Assembly: GCF_030272615.1 (NCBI RefSeq)
Contig: NC_081412.1
Coordinates: forward strand, 545,026,370 to 545,090,369
Source: Cryptomeria japonica
Taxonomy: Eukaryota > Streptophyta > Pinopsida > Cupressales > Cupressaceae
Direction: 5' to 3'
DNA length: 64,000 nucleotides
Numbering within the stretch: the first letter of the stretch is position 1; every line of letters starts with the position of its first letter. The notes beneath the pieces were generated by a model. The model was not told the origin of the DNA. It ran no database searches and saw only the letters and a program-made list of their open reading frames with translations. The position numbers and the translations under genes were made by a program. Of this stretch, positions 36,748 through 48,655 are shown piece after piece.

Positions 36748-38598
36748 GTATCTTAATGACTCCTTGTTCAATTAGAACCTTTTCTATTGCTAAGCCCTTT
36801 TCAATGACATCCTTGAAGGTGGACAAACAAGCTTTTCTTAGATCATAGCCAATGTCTTTGTTAACATTTTGGGTGAACATTTCTACCATTTGTTTTTGTG
36901 GAATTTCACAAGAGCATCTGCTGGCTAGATTCCTCCATCTTTGTAAAAATGATGCAAAAAACTCTCCCTCTTTTTGCTTGGTGTTGCACAAAGTAGTGAC
37001 TGATATGTTTGTCTCTATGTTATAGGAGAAATGTTGAATAAATGCCTCTGCTAAGTCACCCCATGACTTAATACTAGGTGGGAGTTGGGAGAACCATTCC
37101 ATAGCTTGATCACCTAAGCTTTGTGGGAATAATATCATCAAATATGTCTCTTCTGAAGCTACTTCAATGCAAGCTATGAAAAACTATCTTATGTGTGCCT
37201 TAGGATCCCCTTTTCCTCTATACTTATCAAATTTAGGCGTCACAAAGTGTGTAAGAAATGGAGGCATTGGAATGCTCTTGTCAAATGGATAAGGACATAT
37301 GTCTCTCATTGTGTATGTTGGCTTCGGTGCATTTATGTCCTCCATTTTCTTTTGTAAGTCTCTGATTTGTTGCTCCAAATTGCTCTTAGGTGGAGATTGA
37401 CTTCTTGAACCATACCCCATGTTTGAGGCACCAATTTGAGGAGGAGCTTGTTGCATATATGGATGATATTGATCATACACATGTTCATATGGAGGAGGCC
37501 TATAATGATGCTGCATATATGGACCACTTGGTATAGATTCATGTTGAGGAACACCATATCTATTTTGTGCATGTATACCATACTCTACAGGCATGTCATG
37601 TTCTAATGTGTTGCCCCCAAATTTGACACGGGGTTTCCTTGTGTCCAAATTTTGAGCATGCCTTTGAATATCCAATTTCTTTGGTTGATCTGTAGCTTGA
37701 GTATGTGATTGAGCATATCTATCTGCATAAGACTTCTATAATGGTCTGTGAAGGTGAGTATCATATGCTTGACCATGTGTATGTGGGACCTCTGGTTTTT
37801 GAAGCAAAGATGATGGTGATTCAGGCACCATATGTGGTCCTCTATGTCCTCCACTATTAGGCCTTCTTTGATCCATGTTGGAGTGAGTTTGTTGCAAAGG
37901 TCGATTTTCCATTATTTGAGACATGTCAAAATCATGAGGTATCTTGGCTCCACTTTGTGCCATCATTTGTAAGAAGTATTGTCTATCCCTCCTCATTATT
38001 TCCTCAACCAACCGATTGAAATGGGGATTCATAATGGATTCTTCCACATCTGCTGAATGTATTGAAAAGTTGTCCATATTGTCATTGTGTGTATCATTGT
38101 TGTTTGTAGTGCCCATGTTCTCAACATTTGGAATGTTTCTATAGACATCCATGTCAGGTAATGTAGTGTGATCAGTATTGAAAAAGATATCATTGTCATA
38201 CTCATAAGAACTCATGTTTGCGGACTCTTGAGCCTCTTTAGTTTCTCTCCTAGATTTTTGAAGACGGGTTTCAACCATGAACTAGGTATTGACCAAGATG
38301 TGTGAGACTAGATGAAAATGGAAAAAGTATGGAAGACCAAGAGTTGGATGGAGTGTAAATGAATCTGAGGTGTACTTGCAATGTCCAAAGTGTAAGACCA
38401 ATTATGTATGTAGTAGAGTAGGTGTGACTTCCAAAGAGAGGATAGTTTCTCTTGATGAGGTAAGTTGACCTTGACTCTAAGTAGGATCAAATGAGACCCA
38501 AAGGTAAGAAACCTTGATGAGGGACCACTTAGCCAAGTGTTGTTGTATGTAGTGTGTTGACAAAGTATGATGAGGACAAGCAAGTGACCTTTTGACTC
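36748..38598 (-). pseudogene. Gag fragment of a second Tat-like copy
   Basis: Corresponds to about 31855-33710 of the first copy at roughly 95-96 percent by eye. It holds the gag start (ATG 38278, MVETRLQKSRRETKEAQESA), the histidine/tyrosine-rich middle (YEHVYDQYHPYMQQ) and the capsid part up to EQGVIKI, where it is cut. It has fewer stops than the first copy: SADVEESIMNPHF reads through where the first copy has a stop. Remaining stops are at 37739 and 37184 and near 37142. The 5' LTR and the leader are missing. Both ends are non-terminal, so this is a captured or deletion-trimmed piece. Confidence 0.85.
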
Positions 38599-39004
38599 AG
38601 GTTTTAGGAGGCCTAATTGGGACTCTTTCCCTTGTAGCCCTTTTCTAGACCAATTTTTGAAATCGATAAGAAACCTTTGGGTTGAAAACCACAAATGGAC
38701 CTTAAAACCATCTTAAAACATGAGAGAAGAAACCTCCACACCTCTGCAACATTTCAAGACCTTTGAATGGGAGTTTCATGAATTTGAGCCAAGAAGCCAT
38801 CATGGAGCATATGGGGAACATAGTGAATTGGTAGGGTTCCTAGAAAGGAAACTTGAAACAAACACCTTGGAGTGAGTAAGATCCAAGCCCTAGAATAGAT
38901 TGAGAAGGACTTGTAGGTCTAGAAATCAACTAGGCCTATAGAGTTTGTGGAATTGAGCAACATCAACTTAGTGAAGTGTTGAGCAGGCTAGGCGAATCCT
39001 ATCA
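38599..39004 (+). repeat. Duplicate of the 3' part of gypsy LTR A
   Basis: 38599-39004 repeats 24482-24887 and the match continues through the gag start to 39269 (equals 25152). Over the roughly 670 shared bases I see only about half a dozen differences, far fewer than either has to LTR B. The start at 38599 is inside the LTR and is joined to Tat-like leader sequence. Confidence 0.9.
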
Positions 39005-39045
39005 AATTAGTATCAAAGCCTACAAGATTTGGGCTAGTAAGGTTG

Positions 39046-40514
39046 ATGTCCTTGTTGTTAGGAGATTTGGTTGGAGACAACATGGTGACCAATGCTGAAT
39101 TGTCAAGGAAAGTGGAAGATCAGGAAGAACAGAACAAGCTCCTAAAGGAAAAATTAAAAAGATTAGAGAGTAATATTGGTGATATTGAGGCCAAGGTAGA
39201 AGAAGTGTATGTAAAAGTGGAAGGAGTAGAAGGGAAGGGAAAGGAGGTGGTTGCAGTTGATAAGGTACCCACACCTGATCCTATATTGGAGCAAGAACCC
39301 TTCATTAGAACATTGAAGGCCCTGAGTGGGAAGCCACTAGAAGGAATACCATTGTTCACTGGCAAGATGGAAGTGGAAGTGGTCCTAGAATGGATAGAAG
39401 GTATGCAGAAGAATTTTGAATGTGAAGGTATAGCTAAGGAACAAAAGGTCAAGGTGACCAAATCTAGGTTGAGATTCACCACTCTCACATGGTGAAAGTT
39501 TGTGCAGGATGAGAGGAAGAAAATAGGAAAGGAACCTATCTCCTCTTAGAAGGGAATGTTGGTTAAAATCAAAGAAGCCTATCTCCCTGAATACTATGAA
39601 GTACAAATCCATTGGAAGAGACAAAACCTAAGACAAAAAGACCTTGATGTTAGCAGCTATATGAAGGAATTCCATAAACTTAGTCTTAGATCTCAAGTGG
39701 TTTAGGAAGAAAGTCTCAAGGTTGCTAGGTATCTCAATGGACTACGGTGGAACATCCAACAAGTAATCAGTTTGATGAGTCCAAAAACAGTCCATCAAAC
39801 CTTTCAACTTTCCCTTAAGGTGGAGGAAAAACTAAAAAGAAGACATAATTTAGGCAGCAATAGGGGCAAGGGTAGAGGAAAGGATAATAGAGGCCATAGG
39901 GGAGGCTTTGGAGGAAGGAGTTCTGAACAAAGAACACATGGAGAGTCTAAACTCACAAAGCAACAAGAGAGTGGCACTAGTAGAGGGGGATATAATAGAG
40001 GAAGGGGATCAAGTAGTGGTACTAGACAAAGATAAAGTGGCCAAGGTAGAGGCTCCTCATACTTTGCAACAATGAAGTGTTACCATTGTAGCCAACTTGG
40101 TCATCCAGCTTATAGGTGTCCAAAGAAGCCACAAGGTGGTGAGAGAAGAGTGAGTTACCTTCAAGAAGAGTCTTCAAGCAGCAAGACATCAGAAGTTTCC
40201 TTAGAGTTAGAGGTAGGTGACAACTTGATGATTAGAAGAACCTTGATCAAGAAACTAGTTTGTGAAGAACCAAGCCAAAGAAGGTCCTTATTTAGGATCA
40301 AATGAAAAATAATGGACAAGGTATGCAAAGTAATCATTGATTCGGGATCCACAAATAACATAGTGTCATAAGAGGTAGTGAGTAAGCTTAGATTGCAAAG
40401 AATTCCTCACAACGATCCTTATAGAGTCACTTGGTTGAACAAAGGCCAACATGTTCTAGTTAATGAGCAAGCATGGGTGGATTTTACCATCGAAAGGTAT
40501 AAGGATAAGGTTCT
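39046..40514 (+). pseudogene. Gypsy copy A gag and protease start
   Basis: Gag from ATG 39046: coiled-coil-like N-terminus, capsid text (FTGKMEVEVVLEWIEGMQ, SRLRFTTLTW), RG-rich basic linker, zinc knuckle CYHCSQLGHPAYRC at about 40078-40119, and protease start VIIDSGSTNNIVS with the catalytic Asp at 40339-40341. Stops replace conserved residues: the second Trp of TWWKF is TGA (39493-39495), SWKGM has TAG near 39547, and more lie near 39704, 40033, 40303 and 40369. The text ends at YKDKV, where the foldback element begins; it resumes at 55572. Confidence 0.85.
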
Positions 40515-40990
40515 GGGTATGTGCAAGATCATGGGGGCTAAAAAGTGGCAATGGAAAAAAAATGCATTTTCAACCTTCCCAAACATGCCAAAATCCGATT
40601 TGACTTTTTGTTTGGGTCGGGCAAAATTTGAATTTGGTTTGGTAATACCAAACCAAATCGGATATCTGATAATATCGGATATATCGGATATCCGATTTTT
40701 GATGTCACTATTGTGATGTCACCAATATGATGTCACTATTGTGATATCATACTTTTCAAATTGGATATCCAATTTTCTCAACATAAAAAATATAGTTTAG
40801 TAAAATGGGCATAACTTTTGCGTTTCTTATCGAAATTTTGATTTTTTACACGCATTGGAAAGGTAATTCATAGACCTATAAAATCGATGAGTTATTTTGA
40901 TGATATTGTAGACCAAAAATTAATTATAATCATTTGAAGTTAGTCCTTCAATTTTAATACTCACAAATTTTGCATACAAAGTCTCTTTTT
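40515..40990 (+). repeat. Left inverted arm of the foldback element
   Basis: Terminal repeat, then several ATATCGGATAT/GGATATCC words around 40660-40770, then a block (tagtaaaatgggcataact...) that is the reverse complement of 54540-54660 with few changes. The right arm is longer by about 700 bases near its end, so one arm lost or gained DNA. Confidence 0.82.
40808..40869 (+). other. Spacing-conserved GGCATAACTT module, left foldback arm
   Basis: GGCATAACTT at 40808, then GCATTGGAAAGGTAATTC beginning 44-45 bases downstream. The same arrangement, with the same spacing, is on the minus strand in the right arm from 54641 and twice in the copia leader (48138, 48298). The middle 35 bases vary but are T-rich with a tcgaaa/ttgaaa word at a similar place. 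Confidence 0.6.
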
Positions 40991-42115
40991 TTCTCCTTTC
41001 ACCTCCTTTATATACCACTTGTCTATCTATACTTATATAATATATTTTATATATATCTTTCTTCTCTAATTATGTCACTTATTTTCTCAGTCCATGTAGA
41101 TAAATAAATTCCCAAGTTACATGCATCTCTGCATATATCTCCATCTTTTTATTCATATCTCTCCCTCTCCCACTCCATCATTGTCACTCCTTATTTCTAT
41201 ATTTCTCTTTAATAATCTCTCTTCTCTCTATTTATCTCCCTCCTTTACCTTATCCTACCTATACTTATATATTACTCGTCTCTATCACCTCCTTTCTCTC
41301 CCTATCTTGTCCCCTCTCTCTCTATATCCCTATAGATCTATCTTCATGTATATTTTTATCTCATTATCTCTAAATCTCACTTATTCACTCCATCTCTCCC
41401 TCCATTTGTCTTACTCTCTCTATCATGTTCTATCCATATCTATCTCTATCTCCATCTCTTTCCCTATCAATCTCTCTTTTTATATGTTCCTCTATCTTTA
41501 TATATATTCCTCTATACGTGATTAATCTACTTCTATGTCTCTTCCTCTATCGCCCTCTTGAAGTATCTTTCCCTTCCACTACTTTTATCTTTTTATTTAC
41601 TCCATCTTTATATATCTTTTTCTCTCTCCCCACATCCTTCTCTATAGTGCCTTTATATATCTCTATATCTTCCTCTTTTTCTCTCTCCCTCTCTATCTAT
41701 CCCTATCTATAATCTCTATCTCTCTTTCTCACTCTCTTTCACTATCTATATATCTCTATCTATCAATATTTTTCTTGCTTTATATCTCTCTATCTCTTCC
41801 TTTTTTTATCTCTCTCTTTACCCCTCTCTATCCATTTTTCTCCATCTCTTCATATATTTATCTTTGTCTTTACCTCTCTCTTTCTCTATATCTATTCACC
41901 TCCATCTCCCTTTATCTTCATTTTTTATCTCTATCTTCCTCTCTCCTTTTCAATATCTAGATATGTCTACCTCTTTCTATACATCCTTGTCCTTTATTTT
42001 TTCTCCCTCTCACTTCATACTCTTTAATATCTATATCTCTATTTATGTCCTTGTCCTTTAGTTCTTTTCCCTCTCTTTAGTTATTCATCTCTCTTCACCC
42101 TTATATCTCTCCTTA
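40991..42115 (+). repeat. Pyrimidine-rich low-complexity block
   Basis: About 1.1 kb of ctctctatct-type sequence with almost no G. Open frames here (Ser/Leu/Tyr/Ile only) follow from the composition and are not genes. It is mirrored by a purine-rich block at about 54090-54360 on the right side. Confidence 0.88.
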
Positions 42116-42124
42116 TTTGAAAAT

Positions 42125-45100
42125 TAGTATATACGATCTCCTTAGGGGTTATATTGTGTCCTAAGGGGTCATAGAACATCATATGACCCCTTAGGACACA
42201 ATATGACCCCTAACGACACCATATGGTCTCCTAAGGGGTCATATGATGTCATAAGGGGTCATAAAACACCATATGACCCCTTAAGACACAATAAGACCCT
42301 TAATGACACCATATGGTGTCTTAAGGGGTGATAAGACACCAAATAACCCCTTAGGACACCATACAACCCCTAATGACACAATGTGGCATCCTAAATAGTC
42401 ATATGGTGTCCTAAGGGGTCATAGGACACCATATGACCCCTTAGGACACCATACGACCCATAGCACCATATAGTGTCCCAAGGGGTCATATGGTGTATTA
42501 AGGGGTCAAAGAATGTCATATGACCAATTAGGACACGATACGACCCATGACGATACCTAAGGGGTCATATAGTGTTGTAAGGGGTCATAAGACACCATAT
42601 GACCCCTTATAACACCATACGATCCCTTACAACACCATATGGTGTCCTAAGGGGTCATATAACAGCATATGACCCCTTATAACACAAGAAGACCCATAAC
42701 AACATGATATGGTGTCCTTAGGAGTCATATGGTGTCAGGAGACACCATATGACCCCTTAGGACACAATATGACCCCTAACAATACCTAAGGGGTCATATT
42801 GTGTCCTAAGGGGTTATATGATGTCCTAGGAACCTTTAGGACATAATATGACCTCTTAGCAGCACCATACAACCCCTAATGACACCATATGGTGTCCTAA
42901 GGGGTCGTAGGACACCATATGACTCATTAGGACACAATATGACCCCTAACAACACCTAAGGGGTCATAGTGTGTCCTAAGGGGTCATAGTGTGTCCTAAG
43001 GGGTCATAAGACACCATATGACCCCTAACAACACTATATGGTGTCTTAAGGGGTCATATTGCGTCCTAAGGGTTCATAGGAGACCATATGACCTGTAACG
43101 ACACAAAATGACACCTAATGATACCTAAGGGGTCATATGGTGTTCTAAGGGGTCATAGGACACCATACGACCCCTTAGCACACCATACGACCCCTAATGA
43201 CACCATATGGTGTCCTAAGGGGTCATAGAACACCATATGACCCCTTAGGACACCATACGATGCATATTGATACTATATTGTGTCCTAAGGGGTCATAGGA
43301 CACCATATGACCCATAACAATATAATATGGTGTCCTAGAGGGTCATAGAACACCATATGACCCCTTATAATACCATACAACCCATAACGACACCATCTAG
43401 TGTCTTAAAGGGTCATAAGACACAATATTACCCCTTAGGACACAATATGACCCCTAACGATGTCATATAGTGTCCCAATGGGTCATAGGACACCATATGA
43501 TCTCTTAGAACACCATATGACATCATACCACCCTTTACAACACCATAAGGTATCCTAAGGGGTCATATAATACCATATGACCCCTTAGAACACAAGAAGA
43601 CCCATAACGACACGATATGGTGTCCTAAGGGGTCATATGGTGTCAGGAGACACCATATGATCCCTTAGGAAACAATATGACCCCTAACGATACCTAAGGG
43701 GTCATATGGTGTCCTAAGGGGTTATATGATGTCCTAGGAACCTTTAGGACATAATATGACCCCTTACACACCATACAACCCCTAATGACACCATGTGGTG
43801 TCTTAAGGGGTCGTTGGGCACCATATAACCCGTTAAGACACAATATGACCCCTAACAACACCTAAGGGGTCATATCATATCCTAAGGGGTCATATAACAC
43901 CATATGACCCCTTATAACACAAGAAGACCCATAACAACATGATATGGTGTCCTAAGGGGTCATATGGTGTCAGGAGACACCATATGACCCCTTAGGACAC
44001 AATATGACCCCTAACAATACCTAAGGGGTTATATGGTGTCCTAAAGGGTTGTATGATGTCTTAGAAACCTTTAGGACACAATATAACCCCTTAGCACACC
44101 ATACAACCCCTAACAACACCTTATGGTGTCCTAAAGGGTTGTAGGACACCATATGACCCGTTAGGACATAATATGACCCCTAACAACACCTAAGGGGTCA
44201 TATTGTGTCGTAAGGGGTCATAGGACACCATATGACCCCTAACAACACTATATGGTGTCTTAAGGGGTCATATTGTGTCCTAAGGGGTCATAGTACACCA
44301 TATGACCCCTAATGACACAAAATGATACCTAACGATACCTAAGGGGTCATATGGTGTTCTAAGGGGTCATAGGACACCATCTGACCCCTTAGCACACCAT
44401 ATGACCCCTAATGACACCATATGTTGTCCTAAGGATTCATATGGTGTCCTAAGGGGTCATAGAACACTATATGACCCCTTAGGACACCATACGATGCATA
44501 ATGACATTATATAGTGTCCTAAGGGGTCATAGGATACCATATGACCCCTTAGAGGACCATACAACCCATAACACCATAATATGGTGTCTTAGAGAGTCAT
44601 AGAACACCATATGACCCCTTAGAACACCATATAACCCATAACGACACCATGTGGTGTCTTAAGGGGTCATATGACACCATTTGACCCCTTAGCACACCAT
44701 ATGACCCCTAATGACACCATATGGTGTCCTAAGGACTCATATGGTATCCTAAGGGGTCATAGAACACCATATGACCCCTTAGGATACCATATGATGTATA
44801 ATGACACTATATGGTGTCCTAAGGGGTCATAGGATACCATATGACCCCTTAGAGGACTATACAACCCATAACAACATAATATGGTGTCTTAGAGGGTAAT
44901 AGAACACCATATGACCCCTTAGAACACCATACGATCCATAACGACACCATGTGGTGTCTTAAGGGGTCATAAGACACAATATTACCCCTTAGGACATAAT
45001 ATGAACCCTAACAACGTCATATAATGTCCTAAGGGGTCATAGGACACCATATGGACCCTTAGGACACCATACGACCCCTTACGACACCATACCACCCTTT

Positions 45101-47212
45101 ATGACACCATATGGTTTCCTAAGGGGTCATATGGTATCCTAACGGGTCATATAACACCATATGATCCCTTAGGTATCATTAGGGGTCATATTGTGTCCTA
45201 AGAGGTCATATGGTGTCATGAGACACTATATGACTCCTTAGGACACAATATGACCCCTAATGATACCTAAGGGATCATATGGTGTCCTAAGGGGTTATAT
45301 AATGTCCTAGGACCCTTTAGAACACAATATGACCCCTTAGCACACCATACATCCCCTAACGATACCTTATGGAGTCCTAAGGGGTTGTAGGACACCATAT
45401 AACTCGTTAGGACATAATATGACCCCTAGCAACACCTAAGGGGTCATAGGACACCACATGACCCCTAAGGATACTGTATGGTGTACTAAGGGGTCATATT
45501 GTGTGCTAAGGGGTCATAGGACACCATATGACCCCTTAGCACTCCATACAACCTCTAACAACACCATATGACACTATATGACCCCTTAGGAGACCATACG
45601 ACCCCTTAGAACACCATATGACATTGTATGGTGTACTAAGGGGTCATATGGTGTCCTAAGGGGTCATAGGACATTATATGACCCCTTAGGAGACTATACG
45701 ACCCATAACAACAAAATATGATGTCCTAGAGGGTCATAAAACACCATATTACCCCTTAGAACACCATACGACCCATAACGACACCACGTGGTGTCCTAAG
45801 GGGTCATAAGACACAATATGACCCCTTAGGATATAATATGACCCCTAACAATGTTATATAGTGTCCTAAGGGGTCATACAAGACCATATGACCCCATAGA
45901 ACACCATATGACCCCTTAGAACACCATACGGCCCTTTACGACACCATATGGTGTCCTAAGGCATCATATGGTATCCTAAGGGGTCATATAAACCATGTGA
46001 CCCCTTAGAACACCATATGACCCGTTAGAACACAAGAAGACCCATAACGACACGATATGGTGTCCTAAGGGGTCATATGGTGTCATGAGACACCATATGA
46101 CCCCTTAGAACACAATATGACCCCTAACGATATCTAAGGGGTCATATGGTGTCCTAAGAGGTTATATGTCCTAAGAATCTTTAGGACACAATATGACCCC
46201 TTAGCACACCATACAATCCCAAACGACACCATATGGTGTCCTAAGGGGTTGTAGGACACTATATGACCCGTTAGGACACAATATGACCCCTAACAACACC
46301 TAAGGGGTCATATTGTATCCAAAGGGGTCATAGGACATCATATAACCCCTAACGACACAAAATTATGCCTAACAATACCTAAGGGGTCATATGGTGTTAT
46401 AAAGGATCATAGGACACCATATGACCCCTTAGCACACCATACGACTCTTAATGACACCATATGGTGTCCTAAGGGGTCATAGAACACCATATGACCCCTT
46501 AGGAAACCATACGACACATAATAAAACCATATGATGTCCGAAGGGGTCATAGGACACCATATGACCCCTTAGGAGACCATATGACCCATAACAACATAAA
46601 AATGGTGTCCTAAGGGGTCATATAACACCATATGACCCCTTAGAACACCATACGACCCATAATGACACCATGTGGTGTCCTAAGGGGTCATAAGACACAA
46701 TATGACCCCTTAGGACATAATATGACCCCTAACAATGTCATATAGTGTCCTAAGGGGTCATAGAACACCGTATGACCCCTTAGGACACAATACGACCCCT
46801 TAGGACATAAAATAAATCCTAATGACACCTAAGGGGTCATAGGACACCATAGGACACATAAAAACACCAAATGGTATCCTAAGGGGACATATGGTGTCCT
46901 AAGGTGTCATAGGAAACCATACGACCCATAGCACCATATAGTCTCCCAAGCATATGGTGTCCTAAGGGGTCATACGACACCATATGACCAATTAGGACAC
47001 AATAAGACCTCTGATGACACCTAATGGGTCATATAGTGTCTTAAGGGTTCATAGGACACCATATGACCCCTTAGGACACCATATGACTCATTGCGACATC
47101 ATATGGTGTCCCAAGGTATCGTATGGTATCCTAAGGGGTCATATAATGTCCTAAGGGGTCATATGGTGTCCTAAGGGGTTATAGAACACCATATAACCCC
47201 TTAGGACACCAT
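42125..47212. repeat. Self-complementary satellite array of 20-bp half-units
   Basis: More than 5 kb composed almost wholly of CCTAAGGGGTCATATGGTGT and its reverse complement ACACCATATGACCCCTTAGG, in irregular alternation. CATATG in the centre of each is itself a palindrome. Longer blocks recur: a string with acaagaagaccc occurs at about 42684, 43592, 43918 and 46032, and 'tcctaggaacctttagg' variants occur at about 42823, 43727, 45307 and 46165, so there is a higher-order structure. Any single strand of this can fold into very long hairpins. The array is cut at 47212 by the copia element and continues at 53228. Confidence 0.95.
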
Positions 47213-47529
47213 TGTTAGAGTAAAGTATTTAATTAACTTTACTCTCCTCTTAAGATTTCTCTTTATGCATACATTAGTCATTTAATAATTAATATTTAAT
47301 TATTAAATGCTCTCACCTTAGGGTTAGGTTTTCCTTTTGGTGTTGATCTCCTTTATAAGGATTGATCTCTTGTATTATTCATTCTTCTTGATCCATTTTT
47401 CTCTGATAATAAATCTTTCTCTTTGTCAAAGCCAAAACCCTTGTATTCGTTTTCTCTCTTTCTCTGTGACAGGTTTCTTGCATGCAGGTTTCTTTGGGTT
47501 CTGTGGATTTGTATTTCTCAAATCCTACA
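47213..47529 (+). repeat. 5' LTR of copia element 2 (317 bp)
   Basis: TGTTAGAGTAAAG...AATCCTACA. An AT-rich inverted stretch (aataattaatatttaattatt) lies at about 47284, and a possible TATA-like ctttataagg at about 47351. Compared with the 3' LTR there are four transitions, near 47392, 47441, 47456 and 47459. Confidence 0.97.
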
Positions 47530-47542
47530 TGGTATCAGAGCC
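47530..47542 (+). promoter_or_regulatory. Primer binding site of copia element 2
   Basis: TGGTATCAGAGCC directly abuts the LTR end and is the exact tRNA-Met-type primer site. Confidence 0.95.
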
Positions 47543-48655
47543 AGATCTACTGCAGCTTGTTCTGACTTTTGAAAGATTTTGAGATCCAGGTTTTGGTTGC
47601 ATCAGATCTGTATTTGTCTTCTGTTTTTCATTTTGGAATGGGGGTATTTTTTTTCGGTGCACTTTGAGGCCAAATGGACCTCACCGTTGAGCTCGTAGCA
47701 CCCAAAAACCCTTATTTTCATATAAAATCCATCCGATTTGGACACAGTTGCTCCAGAAGGCAAAAAATTTTTGGCCCCAGGGCACATAGTTTGAGGCACA
47801 TTCAAAAAAAAATAAAAATAAAATAATACAAAAATGCGCAATTTTTTGTCAAACACTGGGCACCGCCATGCCCATCCCGCACCACCGGTGCGCAGCCCAG
47901 CGGCCACCGCCGTCGGCGGTAACCACCGGCAGCCACCGTCGCGCCGCCAGCAAAGCCCGCCGCCCCCGTGCAGCACGAGCGCCACCCGCTCTCTGCCAAA
48001 TTAAGCGGTGCTGCCCCTGCGCCGCCATACCCTGCGCCAGCTCCTAGTTGCCCAGCAGACTAGGGGATTTCTTTTTTTAAGCCCTTGAGGGCTATAAGGG
48101 CCTATCTGGGCTCTTTTGGAGTTGTTTTACAAAATCAGGCATAACTTGGGCGTCCGATCTCTGTTTTTTGAAAATGAATAGGCATTGGAAAGATGATTCC
48201 GAGCCCATTCTCATGGTATAGGAATTTTTTAATATTTCTCAAGTTTTATTGCATTTTTTAGCAGTCAAAGTCCGATGAGCTTTTTTGCACTCCGAGGGGC
48301 ATAACTTGCTCGTTTTTGCTCCGTTTTTCGAAAGCGAATAGGCGTCAAAAAGGTGGTTCTATTCTCTTTCCATATCTATAGTATATTTCATTAGTAAATT
48401 GTTTAGGTGCTCAAAATTTTGTCTCAACCCGTTACTGCTTTCTATCATTTTTTGGTTTTCAGTTTGTACTGGGGATTTGTTTTTTGCATTGTGGGGGGGT
48501 GTTTTTTTCTTGCTTTCTGTTCTTTACATCAGAAAACCAAAATCTACAAACACCAAAATAAAACAATCAAACCCCTTCTGCATCTTCTGTCTAGTTCTGA
48601 AAGACCACTTAATAATATTAAAAAAATACAAAGCAGTTGAGGCACAGTTCATAGG
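47543..48655 (+). other. Leader of copia element 2, with a CpG-rich block and two GGCATAACTT modules
   Basis: About 1.1 kb before gag. 47856-48060 is strikingly GC- and CpG-rich (for example ccgccgtcggcgg, gtcgcgccgcc) in an otherwise AT-rich window. 48138-48199 and 48298-48359 are two copies, 160 bases apart, of the module beginning GGCATAACTT, with GCATTGGAAAG or its variant at a fixed 44-45 base distance. No protein is supported; the GC-rich minus-strand frames are composition effects. Confidence 0.7.

Noticed and set aside
39120-39488. Minus-strand open frame opposite gypsy gag, with a similar one at 60490-60942
   Set aside because: Both are antisense to a confirmed gag coding region and exist only because the sense codons avoid certain triplets; there is no family match.
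41121-42061. Several Leu/Ser/Tyr-rich open frames
   Set aside because: Produced by the pyrimidine-rich tract, which rarely contains stop codons; the composition is not protein-like.
42125-47212. CRISPR-like array of short repeats
   Set aside because: There are no unique spacers, the motif occurs in both orientations, and the context is a plant transposon.
47602-47999. Ala/Gly/Arg-rich minus-strand frames in the copia leader
   Set aside because: They arise from the CpG-rich block and lie antisense in an untranslated leader.
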